Positions 7,047 to 16,088 of a stretch of DNA of 64,000 nt are shown one piece after another (positions within the stretch are counted from its first letter, which is position 1; each line of letters starts with the position of its first letter). Source of the DNA: Sellimonas caecigallum (GTDB lineage: Bacteria; Bacillota; Clostridia; Lachnospirales; Lachnospiraceae); contig NZ_CP173660.1 in assembly GCF_045038405.1 (NCBI RefSeq), positions 1,054,001-1,118,000 on the forward strand. Direction: 5' to 3'. The notes under the pieces were generated by a model. That model had not been told where the DNA came from, searched no databases, and saw only the letters and a program-made list of their open reading frames with translations. Made by a program: the position numbers and the translations under genes.

Positions 7047-7550
7047 TTATCCCAAATGTAACTGATTGTGACTGATTTCCTCCGGTTCACTCCAGTCGGA
7101 CACGTTTCCATCCTTATCCACCGACCGTACACTAACCGTTCCGCCAGCAATACATTTTGCCAAAAACTCGTCATCTTTGCCGTATCTCAAAAGGCCGGCA
7201 ACCGTCTCCCTGTAAGTCTTGCTTGTACCATCTTTTTTGGTTACGACCACATCATAGTGGTCTGCACCCTCTACCTCAGTCCAACTTGCTCTCAAGTGAT
7301 CAGGCAGAAAGCTGTATACGCCATTGTGGCGGTAGGATGCGTCTGTAATCTCCGGCGTTTCCAACTTCTGAGCGGTTTCTGGCTGCGTCTCCTGTGTACG
7401 GTGCGACCAGTTAAACCACTGCGCCCATGTACTACGCCACCCAAACCAGCTGTGTGGTCTGTCTGCTGCCTTTGTGGTAAGTGGAGTAGCTGCTACTAAT
7501 ACCACCGCCAATGCTGCGGCAATGATTCCTTTTCTCTTCTTTCTTTTCAT
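7047..7550 (-). CDS. Secreted prophage protein, fibronectin-III-like
   Basis: A 167-residue protein with a basic start (MKRKKRKG), a hydrophobic signal segment (IIAAALAVVLVAATPL) and probable cleavage after TKA. The mature part has WTEVEGADHYDVVVTKKDG and VSVRSVDKDGNVSDWSEPEE, the pattern of a fibronectin type III beta sandwich. The start at 7550 is supported by GAGGAACATT. It lies between tail-fibre genes and holin. It may be a virion-associated or host-surface adhesin; secretion by a sec signal is unusual for a phage structural gene. Confidence 0.7.
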   Translation of the reverse strand: MKRKKRKGIIAAALAVVLVAATPLTTKAADRPHSWFGWRSTWAQWFNWSHRTQETQPETAQKLETPEITDASYRHNGVYSFLPDHLRASWTEVEGADHYDVVVTKKDGTSKTYRETVAGLLRYGKDDEFLAKCIAGGTVSVRSVDKDGNVSDWSEPEEISHNQLHLG

Positions 7551-7560
7551 AATGTTCCTC

Positions 7561-8226
7561 CTATTCTGCGTCTTCCCACGCCTGCGGGTATTCGTCCGGG
7601 CTGAAATTGGTGTCTTGCACACACTTCTGGATAGACCTGTCCGTCCATATCATGTATTCCCCGGACTTGTACATGTCATGTGCCCCGGTTGGAGCTTCCC
7701 ACGGCAGAGCGTATTCCGCTTTCCGGCTATGCCAAGGCTTCCAACAAGTCGGTGTGTCTATCGTCCAGTCCTGCTGTACAGTGCCGTCATAAGACAAGAT
7801 ACACTCTTTCGGATATCCTGTTTCCGGGTGTGTGGCAATCTCTCCGACATCGTGTTGCTTATTTTGTACATAGGTCGGTATCAACGCCATGCACTGAATA
7901 CCCAGCGTCTTGTCTTCGCTCTCTGCAATTTGTGCCAGTACCGCCTGCGTCTGGATTTCCTGTATAGCCGATGTTGGGTCTGGCTGGGCTGGTTTGATTT
8001 CCCAGGACTGTACAATTTTGTCTTCCTGCTCCTGCCATGTAGGCGCTGCCTGTTGTGTCTGCGTGGATACTGTAGGAGCTTCGGTTGTCTCCACATCTTT
8101 GTAGCCCTGTGACCGGAGAGTTTCATCCGGTGGGTTGAAGATTGTCCTACCGTCTACAATGATTTTTCTCGGAGCATATGAGAGGGCCCCGTTTTTCAAT
8201 TTTGCTAAAATTTTAATACACCTCAC
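7561..8226 (-). CDS. Tail-fibre-region protein, XkdW-like
   Basis: A 221-residue protein. Residues 4-40 (ILAKLKNGALSYAPRKIIVD) and the Trp-rich C-terminus resemble proteins next to fibre genes in Firmicute phages. The middle is Gln/Thr-rich (60-115). The frame opens with GTG overlapping the previous stop (TAGTG), but GTGAGGTG could instead be a Shine-Dalgarno site for a non-ATG start a few codons on (ATT or TTG), so the true start is uncertain. The role is probably fibre assembly or a fibre component. Confidence 0.6.
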   Translation of the reverse strand: MRCIKILAKLKNGALSYAPRKIIVDGRTIFNPPDETLRSQGYKDVETTEAPTVSTQTQQAAPTWQEQEDKIVQSWEIKPAQPDPTSAIQEIQTQAVLAQIAESEDKTLGIQCMALIPTYVQNKQHDVGEIATHPETGYPKECILSYDGTVQQDWTIDTPTCWKPWHSRKAEYALPWEAPTGAHDMYKSGEYMIWTDRSIQKCVQDTNFSPDEYPQAWEDAE

Positions 8227-8657
8227 TATAATTCTTCATATATCACTAAGTTGGTAAATTCAGCATATCCTGTTCCGTTTCCTAACATATTCCCAATAAG
8301 TACCACATACATATCTGATTCAGAGAATACATCAATCACATAATGTCCGGGATTTGTATATTTAATGGACGTGTGTTCAAAAAACCATTGGTTATTTGTA
8401 GGATACGCATTCAAAATAATATTCGAGCCAGACGGATTCTTTTGCATATTAGCATCCATTTCGATTCGATATTTTTTACCCGCCTTAAGAACAACGTTTT
8501 TTATTTTTGCATATATGTCTCTCTTATCTTCAAATTCCGTACGAACTCCTTCTGGAATATTAAAAAAATTCAACGGGTTTTCTAATTTTGATGTATTTAA
8601 GTTTGAAAAAATAATACAGTTCAGTTCCATCATCGCCCGTCTCCTCAGAAGTGACAT
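8226..8657 (-). CDS. Small tail-fibre/receptor-binding module
   Basis: A 143-residue protein beginning MSLLRRRAMMELN and continuing as an all-beta domain (VVLKAGKKYRIEMDAN, then YAEFTNLVIYEEL at the end), similar to carbohydrate-binding-like beta sandwiches. The RRR-M start resembles that of the LamG-like neighbour at 8870-9463, suggesting interchangeable fibre modules. The ATG at 8657 has a strong GGAGGTGG site. Upstream lies the (AGAGC)27 array, whose length may set translation of this gene. Confidence 0.65.
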   Translation of the reverse strand: MSLLRRRAMMELNCIIFSNLNTSKLENPLNFFNIPEGVRTEFEDKRDIYAKIKNVVLKAGKKYRIEMDANMQKNPSGSNIILNAYPTNNQWFFEHTSIKYTNPGHYVIDVFSESDMYVVLIGNMLGNGTGYAEFTNLVIYEEL

Positions 8658-8690
8658 AAAACCACCTCCAAGGCTTGACAGGTTATGTAA

Positions 8691-9452
<762 letters not shown>

Positions 9453-9463
<11 letters not shown>

Positions 9464-10862
9464 CGACAGCCACCCCCTTGATATAAGCCACGCCTTCCAA
9501 AATACTGACCTCGTATTTCATATTGGCTTCAATACTGTACGCATCAGACAGCACGTCATTCAGTGTGAGCGTTGTGGCTGTGGCTCCAGAAGTGAAGAAG
9601 AAATGGTACTCATTCGCAATATTGGAATTGCTCGGAGTCGCCAGTGTCACAGTGAGGCTCGCCATTTCCGGAAATATATACAGCTTATTTGGATCAAGGG
9701 TAACGGTTGTATCGGTGTTCTGCATTTCTTGACGAAGAATGTCTGCGGAACCGCCGGTACTTTCCGGATATGTTGGCACAAACAGTTGCCCTGTTTCTGG
9801 GTCTACCGCTACAGGTACGTCTTCATCTGTTTTTGATATCGCTTTTCCGCCTCCGAGCTGTGTGTTTGACATGATTGGGAGAGTATAGCCTCCGCCGCCA
9901 GCATCTTCTCCGGGATCGCCCTTTTCTCCTTTCGGGATCCCCAGATTAAGCACTGGATTCTCTGCCGTCCCGGTCATGCTTGCTGTTGCCTGCTGCCCGG
10001 GTTCAAGCGTCTGCACTGTTCCGATCTGGATGTTAGGTGTTGCTCCTTTTTCTCCCTTCGGTCCCTGAGGACCTTGCTCGCCAGTATCTCCTTTCGGTCC
10101 CTGCGCTCCGTCCTTCCCCGCAGGTCCGACGGGACCCTGCGGTCCGGTTTCGCCTGCTGGACCCTGCGGTCCGGTTTCTCCGGTATCTCCTTTGTCACCC
10201 TTTTCTCCTTTCAGGGCTGACAGCTGCACCAAATCTGTCCATGATTCGTCTCCCTTATACCGCCACTGGATTGCTGTCCCGTTGTTCTGTATTTCGATTT
10301 CACGCCCATCTTTTCCAGGTGTTCCTCCTCCACCGCCGCCGGCTTTCAGCTCGTCAATCGACGCCCAGATCTGTGCCAGCGCGTCGGGATTGCTCTCTGC
10401 GACCATCTGTGTGCTTTTCAGTCCGACAAGGCAAGTACAGTCTGTATTGATCGTTGTATTCCACCGATTCTTGTCCGGGTCTTCGGATTCGTCCCCTGGT
10501 TTAATCGCTCCAAAAGCAATCTGGATGCTGCCTTTATACTTTGTGACATTTTCTTCTAGTAACCACGAGAAAGTAATATCATCTCCGTCAATCTCCATGT
10601 CTCCAATATGGTATGCGTCCGGATCGCCGTTTGCATTTTGGTAATTGATAAAGAGCTGATATCCCTGAGATAAATCCTGATTGTCTCCTACAATCTTCGG
10701 ACACCGGAAGTACAATCTTTCGACTCTTTTATCGTTCTCTACACCCAGCATCTGATATTCCGGAGGGATTGTAATCAATCTGGTCTCTGGATCGATCGTA
10801 CAGTACGTGCCATCTTCCGAAATCGGTTCTTCCATTGTGGCAAGTAGTTCTTCTGCTGTCAT
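9453..10862 (-). CDS. Collagen-repeat tail fibre / upper baseplate protein
   Basis: A 469-residue protein. The N-terminal about 170 residues resemble BppU-like baseplate domains (YQLFINYQNANGDPDAYHIG). A Gly-rich linker follows, then Gly-X-Y collagen-like triplets (about 220-275, encoded near 10040-10205), and a beta-rich C-terminal head ending EGVAYIKGVAVGET. The collagen stretch probably trimerises into a shaft. The ATG at 10862 has AAGGAGGGATAAC; the TTG upstream is disfavoured. It works with the adjacent LamG and small fibre modules. Confidence 0.8.
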
Positions 10863-10876
10863 GTTATCCCTCCTTA

Positions 10877-11182
10877 TCAATCCTGTCTTATAAGTGTTTT
10901 ATTGGTTTTGATCAAGAACCCCTGTTTCATCCCGGTGCATTGCACATAAAAACGACTATGCATCAATACCTCTGGAGGTATCTCACACATACCATGTCTC
11001 AGCATCACTGCATACTCCTTTCCGTTCGCCCAAAAGGAGGCCGCAATCTTGCAGCCATTCCACTCGGAGGAAAAATTAAACTGTGCGCTGAGATATCCAA
11101 CACTGCCACGGACAAGGCCAGAAAAATCCCCATCTTTCTGCATCGTCTGGCCTTCGACTTTAAATTTCAGTATTCGTTTCAT
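10877..11182 (-). CDS. Baseplate-region protein of unknown function
   Basis: A 101-residue protein (MKRILKFKVEGQTMQKDGDF and later YLSAQFNFSSEW). Its first 23 bp overlap the end of the large tail gene upstream, and it ends next to the collagen-fibre gene. Small proteins of this kind are usual between the tail-associated protein and the fibre in Clostridia phages. It is beta-rich by eye. No catalytic motif is visible, so I assign only a structural or assembly role. Confidence 0.65.
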   Translation of the reverse strand: MKRILKFKVEGQTMQKDGDFSGLVRGSVGYLSAQFNFSSEWNGCKIAASFWANGKEYAVMLRHGMCEIPPEVLMHSRFYVQCTGMKQGFLIKTNKTLIRQD

Positions 11183-14100
11183 TCGTTTCTGCCTCCTGTG
11201 GATTTGTCGTCTTGGTATACAAGAGCGTCACATAACACGCCGTAAAATTGGCATTTGTTCCGGCCTGCACGATCAGCTGGGTCTTAGTAAGGATCCAGCT
11301 TACCTGCTCATTGATCAGTTTTGCGACGCGCGGAAACGGAGCGATCATGCCGTTGCTGGCCATTAAAAAGCTACCGGCCGGATCCACCCAGATCACATTT
11401 ACGTTCTGGATTCCGTGATTGATGGTCTTGTCCGCTCCGGATATCGCTCCTACATTGATGGTTTTCTTGTACAGCCTGCTGCCGAACCACATTTTGTTAG
11501 TCATTTCTTCCTCTCCGGAATAACTGATAGCATCATTAAGATTGCTGATCTGCAGCTTGGTATCATCCGGCAAGTTGCCAAACACCCTACCCATATTTCG
11601 GCCATTGTAGTACAGCGTCTTGTTGATATCCACGCCGTCGGAATAGATATTCATGATTTCATCGCCATGACTATCAATGATGTGAAATGCATATGCAAGC
11701 GCAAGCTCCAGCGATGTGCGGGAGGATAATCCGCCAATGTGTGATCCCCTCAGGCTTCCGGCAAATGTCTCAACTTCGTTAGTATAGTCGTAAAAATCAA
11801 TCTGGTTTTCTAGGATTTCTATTGCTTTCTTATCGTCCACCTTGTTTGTGATCTTTCCGGATATGACTTCCCCTAATACTGCTGTGATAGCTGATAACGT
11901 CTCCGCCTCGATGTTGCGGGCAGAAAAATAGTACATCTGCCACTCTGATCCATCCCATTGATAGATGGCGTTCTGCACGTATCCTCCGGATGTCCCGGTG
12001 TTGCGCCACAACATCCCCACAAATGGTTTTTCCGGCTCCGAATCCGAGCTGTATGTCCCAGGTATTTCTTTTGAGTTATATGTAACTGGCAATGTCATCT
12101 CCTGGTATTTCCCGGAAAATGCATCTGTATCCATATCATATTGCCTGTAAGCTGAGATTTTTACAAACTCCGCATCCTTGTTTGCGTTGGATGTTATAAG
12201 CGTTTTTAGGTTTGACGATGACGTCCATTCCCAAAATACAGCCCATTCTCCGTTTACATATTGCTCTGCCTGCGCATAGGCGGATATTTGCTCTCTTTCC
12301 TTTCCGCCTTCCTGGGAATAGAAAGTAAAGTCCACCCTGTCCGGCTCAAATCCATCTGCGGATCTTTTTAAGTTCGGCACGGTAGATTCAATAATGTAGG
12401 ATACGCCGTCTGCCCCTGGAAGACCATCTTGCCCATCATTTCCAGGCTGCCCATCTGCACCCTTTATCTTGCTCCACGCGTAATCAGACGGATCATTACT
12501 GTCCGCCTGAATATAATCTGTATACTGTCCGATGTAGTCGCGATCGCTGTCCGTTGTCGAAAAATCCGTTCGTCCATCTGCACTATTGGCGTAAGCAATA
12601 TGCAGGTAAGGCGTTTTTCCATCTGCCCCGTTTTTCCCAGGGATACCATCTTCCCCGTTTGCTCCGTCTGCACCTTTGATTTTGCTCCATCTGTAGTCAT
12701 CTGGATTTTGACTATCAATGATGTTGTCGTCCACATACATTCCAATATAACTTCTATTGGAATCAGAAACCGAAAAATCTGTATGTCCATCTGTGCTGTT
12801 GGAATAAGCAATATGGGTATAGCTGCTCTTTCCATCCGCCCCCGGATTACCAGGCAAGCCTTGCTCGCCTTTTTCTCCTTGCAATCCTTGCAATCCTTGT
12901 GGGCCGCGTTCTCCTTGAATTTTTGACCAGGTATAATCCTCTGGTCTATTGCTGTCCATTTCTGTAAAGTCCGTATACTGTCCAAACCAACTTCCCGGAT
13001 CTTCCCCGTTGTTTCCAGTAAAAGTAAATCCTCCATCATTAGAGTATTTTACATGTATATAAGATGTACGTCCGTCTTCCCCTGGTTTTCCAGGAGTCCC
13101 TTGTGGTCCCTGAATGCTTCCAACGTTTTCCCAATTTGACCCATTCCACACGTAGAGATCTCCCGAAACTATGTATGCATCCCCTAGATTGCCAGTAGGA
13201 TGCTCCTGATTCAGCTCTTCTTCTGTTTCATAGCTTCCAAGGATCCTAACCGATGTTCCGTCTTCCCCGTCTTTTCCGTCCTCGCCCTTTTGGCTTACAC
13301 TGTATGCCGTAGTCTTACTGCCATCGGAATAGGTAGTTTCCGTCCTGGTCCATAAAAATTTTCCGGCCGGCAGCTCCGGGATGTCTAAGGACCATTCCCC
13401 TGTCGGCGGCTCTGTGCCGGAATCTCCAACCTGGTAAGACACCACAGATCCCTTAACGGATACAATCTGATCTCTGATTTGCTCCATGATCTTGCTGATA
13501 TCGTCGGCCGGATTGGCCGTCAAAATCTTATAATTGGCCAGTACACCCGTATCCTGTCCCTTGACAGAGTAGTGGTTCGTCACACTCTGGATCCGCGCAG
13601 ATAAGTAGACCTTTTCCGCGAACCGGTTATCCGCAATCTGGATCGTGTCCCCGATATCTGCTCTGAGATCGTACAGGTTTGCTTCATAGGATACCTTCTT
13701 GTCACAACGGCTCTTTAATTCGGTAAGGCCGCGGTTAAACAACTCCTGTGCATTGTCGGTATCATACTCAAACGTGCCGTTGATATAGCCGTCAAACTCT
13801 CCCTGCCCTTCGTAGTTCCACGCCCTAAATCGGGACCATTTTTTTCGGGCCTCCCGGCTGTAAATTCGGACGTCTCCTTTCGGAGTAAAGAAATCCCCGT
13901 CATCATACTCGACGGTAGAGATATCCGTCCGGACTCCATCTACCTCTTTTCCGTAGCATCGTACACAGGTTATGAGATCCTCGATACTTCCTGACTTGCT
14001 CAGTGAGATCAGGTTAATCCCGTCCACAAAGCGCTGCTGCGTCTTGTCTTCTCCAAGTGTCTTATAGATGTTGATTTCCTGTTTTGTGACCTTGCCACCT

Positions 14101-14624
14101 TTCATCTCGATGGCAAACTCGCACTCCGCGTCAAAGGCATTACATACGTCCCCGATTCGGGTAAGCTGGCTGTCCGTGGTACCCTCATACTTTGTGGAAC
14201 GCTGGTATCCGGCCACCTCATTGACGCCGATCTCCCAGCCAGAGTCCAGCAAAACCGGAGCCAGTGTATCAGCGATGGTCTTTGGATTGCCTGTGTAGTC
14301 CCACGGCACCGCCGTCTCATTGATAAGGTCAATCCCAATATCTTCGCAGTGGACATCCCAGGATTCATCCCCTTCCACGGCCATGATCGTATAGAGCCGG
14401 TCTTTTCCGTACTTGTCCCGGAAAGCGATATAATTCCCTTCCGTGATATACACCGCGTCCGGATGTCTCGGATCCACGGAAAAATCGTATGTTCCGATAG
14501 CGCAGTCGTTTGTGATCGCAATGGTCTGCCCGCCGCTGCTGTCATCAATAGGCAGGGACTTGATCAGATCTGTGGACGCGGTACACAGCACATGCATGTC
14601 CCGTCCGATGATATACCATATCAT
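11160..14624 (-). CDS. Tail-associated (Tal-like) minor structural protein with collagen-like repeats
   Basis: An 1154-residue protein. Residues 1-370 match the phage minor structural/tail hub domain (SSGGQTIAITNDCAIGTYDF, later KKVSYEANLYDLRADIGDTI). From about 440 to 740 come Gly-X-Y collagen-like tracts that separate three diverged copies of a roughly 50-residue unit (pattern SYxHIAYSNS...YIGxYxD...DSNxPxDYxWSKIKG, encoded near 12430-13090). The rest is a beta-rich C-terminus. The start has GAGGTGGATATAA. It forms the tail tip below Dit; repeat number may vary between relatives. Confidence 0.85.
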   Translation of the reverse strand: MIWYIIGRDMHVLCTASTDLIKSLPIDDSSGGQTIAITNDCAIGTYDFSVDPRHPDAVYITEGNYIAFRDKYGKDRLYTIMAVEGDESWDVHCEDIGIDLINETAVPWDYTGNPKTIADTLAPVLLDSGWEIGVNEVAGYQRSTKYEGTTDSQLTRIGDVCNAFDAECEFAIEMKGGKVTKQEINIYKTLGEDKTQQRFVDGINLISLSKSGSIEDLITCVRCYGKEVDGVRTDISTVEYDDGDFFTPKGDVRIYSREARKKWSRFRAWNYEGQGEFDGYINGTFEYDTDNAQELFNRGLTELKSRCDKKVSYEANLYDLRADIGDTIQIADNRFAEKVYLSARIQSVTNHYSVKGQDTGVLANYKILTANPADDISKIMEQIRDQIVSVKGSVVSYQVGDSGTEPPTGEWSLDIPELPAGKFLWTRTETTYSDGSKTTAYSVSQKGEDGKDGEDGTSVRILGSYETEEELNQEHPTGNLGDAYIVSGDLYVWNGSNWENVGSIQGPQGTPGKPGEDGRTSYIHVKYSNDGGFTFTGNNGEDPGSWFGQYTDFTEMDSNRPEDYTWSKIQGERGPQGLQGLQGEKGEQGLPGNPGADGKSSYTHIAYSNSTDGHTDFSVSDSNRSYIGMYVDDNIIDSQNPDDYRWSKIKGADGANGEDGIPGKNGADGKTPYLHIAYANSADGRTDFSTTDSDRDYIGQYTDYIQADSNDPSDYAWSKIKGADGQPGNDGQDGLPGADGVSYIIESTVPNLKRSADGFEPDRVDFTFYSQEGGKEREQISAYAQAEQYVNGEWAVFWEWTSSSNLKTLITSNANKDAEFVKISAYRQYDMDTDAFSGKYQEMTLPVTYNSKEIPGTYSSDSEPEKPFVGMLWRNTGTSGGYVQNAIYQWDGSEWQMYYFSARNIEAETLSAITAVLGEVISGKITNKVDDKKAIEILENQIDFYDYTNEVETFAGSLRGSHIGGLSSRTSLELALAYAFHIIDSHGDEIMNIYSDGVDINKTLYYNGRNMGRVFGNLPDDTKLQISNLNDAISYSGEEEMTNKMWFGSRLYKKTINVGAISGADKTINHGIQNVNVIWVDPAGSFLMASNGMIAPFPRVAKLINEQVSWILTKTQLIVQAGTNANFTACYVTLLYTKTTNPQEAETNETNTEI
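12430..13090 (-). repeat. Three diverged internal repeats in the tail tip gene
   Basis: Each unit encodes YxHxxYSN, then YxGxYxD, then DSNxPxDYxWSKI, followed by a collagen-like Gly-X-Y stretch. The two right-hand protein copies are most alike. Repeats of this type invite recombination that lengthens or shortens the fibre. Confidence 0.7.
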
Positions 14625-16088
14625 TTATATCCACCTCTCTCTGTATTTGATGGTAACATCCGGGATTTGGGCAAAGTCGGATGTTAAAATTCCAATCGTG
14701 TGCTGCCCTGGCGGCAGCATCAGTGTCTTGCTCCCCATATCTACCACATCAGTGTTGTACACGCCATTAATGTACAGCTTGCCAGTCTCTCCTTCCATCT
14801 CCAGCTCGTCTCCTGCAGAAAAGTAATTTGGAATATCCTCCCATTTATCTACATTGTGCCGGACAATATTGATCGCCCGGAAAAAGTTATTCCGCATTGC
14901 CACTCGCTCTCCGTATTGAGCTGCATACCATGTAATCTTGGCCAACTTTGCACCCGGAAGTTCTGCCTCGAAGCTCTTGTTGATGTCGGCATAAGAAAAC
15001 CGCACCGTAATCGTGGCGCCGATCTTCTCTACTACAACACAAGGGCCATTGTCTCCACGGCCCGTAACGTAAAAATCATCTGTGTTTTTCACTGTCCACA
15101 TGCGCTGCTGCCCAATATACACAGCCATATCAGAGCTGTTTTTGTTTGGATTATTATCCTCAAAAACTACAGACACAATAATATTGTCGTCCTCATCCGA
15201 AAAGGTCACGCTCTGATGCCCTACGCCCGCCTCCGGAGAGGAAGCGCCGTCTGCGTTAAAGTCAAATCGCCAGGTTGCGCGCCAATTGGTCGGCAACCCT
15301 CCAGACATGGATGCCAGATCCTTAGAGATAGATGCGCCGTGCCAACTGTCCCCGGCTGCATAAGTGGATACATAAGCATAACCCTCATTTTCAGATTCTT
15401 GGTTGTACTTGATGGTTCCGACCTGATCTCGTTTTGGAGTGACCGGAGGCGTAACGCCAACATTTTGCCGCCAGCCACGATCGACGTTAAAATGATCATC
15501 AAAAAGCTGTATGGACTCATCGTATGTTTCTCCGTCTACCTCTTCGGTATGTCCAATTTGATAGTAACGGTCTCCCAGTACAAGTGCAAAATAGCCGTTA
15601 TCAGATTTCATAATGACATCAAAAGAGATGGGAACTGCTTCCGTCCCGTTATTTTCTACCGTAATTGTTTTTGATCCATTATTCTGAGCTGTAACTTCTG
15701 CGATAGAGTACGCCACTCCTTCTGGCACTAACCACTCGATTACTCCGCTTCCGTAGTACAAAACTTCTTCCATATCCAGAGATCCGGTCGGGATCGCATA
15801 GTATACTTTGGATGGCGTGCATCCAAAAACAAGGGGTTTTGGTTCATCCACATTCAGGATTTTCATAAGCGCATCATATTTTTCTTCGATAGATTCCCCG
15901 CTTATTTCAAATGGCATCGGAATTATTTTTGATTTATATGTAGTATACTGAAAAATGCTTCCTCGCCTATCTCCTCCAAGGTCAAGTAAAGTGGGTTCCC
16001 ATTCTGCCCCCACTCTTGGAGTAAATCCGGATAGCACTTTGATATACGTGTTCAATTCTTGATCATTAAACTTTACAGACAGGCTCAC
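14625..16088 (-). CDS. Distal tail protein (Dit)
   Basis: A 487-residue protein. The N-terminal about 150 residues are a siphovirus Dit domain (VKFNDQELNTYIKVLSGFTP, then KSKIIPMPFEISG and YSIAEVTAQNNGSKTITVEN). A long C-terminal part (about 210-440) carries a glucanase/lectin-like insertion, making it larger than minimal Dit proteins and probably sugar-binding. GTG start overlaps the tape-measure stop (GTGA), with GAGAGG upstream. It connects the tail tube to the tip. Confidence 0.82.
   Translation of the reverse strand: MSLSVKFNDQELNTYIKVLSGFTPRVGAEWEPTLLDLGGDRRGSIFQYTTYKSKIIPMPFEISGESIEEKYDALMKILNVDEPKPLVFGCTPSKVYYAIPTGSLDMEEVLYYGSGVIEWLVPEGVAYSIAEVTAQNNGSKTITVENNGTEAVPISFDVIMKSDNGYFALVLGDRYYQIGHTEEVDGETYDESIQLFDDHFNVDRGWRQNVGVTPPVTPKRDQVGTIKYNQESENEGYAYVSTYAAGDSWHGASISKDLASMSGGLPTNWRATWRFDFNADGASSPEAGVGHQSVTFSDEDDNIIVSVVFEDNNPNKNSSDMAVYIGQQRMWTVKNTDDFYVTGRGDNGPCVVVEKIGATITVRFSYADINKSFEAELPGAKLAKITWYAAQYGERVAMRNNFFRAINIVRHNVDKWEDIPNYFSAGDELEMEGETGKLYINGVYNTDVVDMGSKTLMLPPGQHTIGILTSDFAQIPDVTIKYRERWI

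Noticed and set aside
11160..14624. Tail tip repeats as a diversity-generating retroelement target
   Set aside because: No reverse transcriptase or template repeat is present in the prophage.
14700..15674. A 324-codon + strand frame
   Set aside because: It is the shadow of the Dit gene on the other strand: no start signal and low-quality composition.
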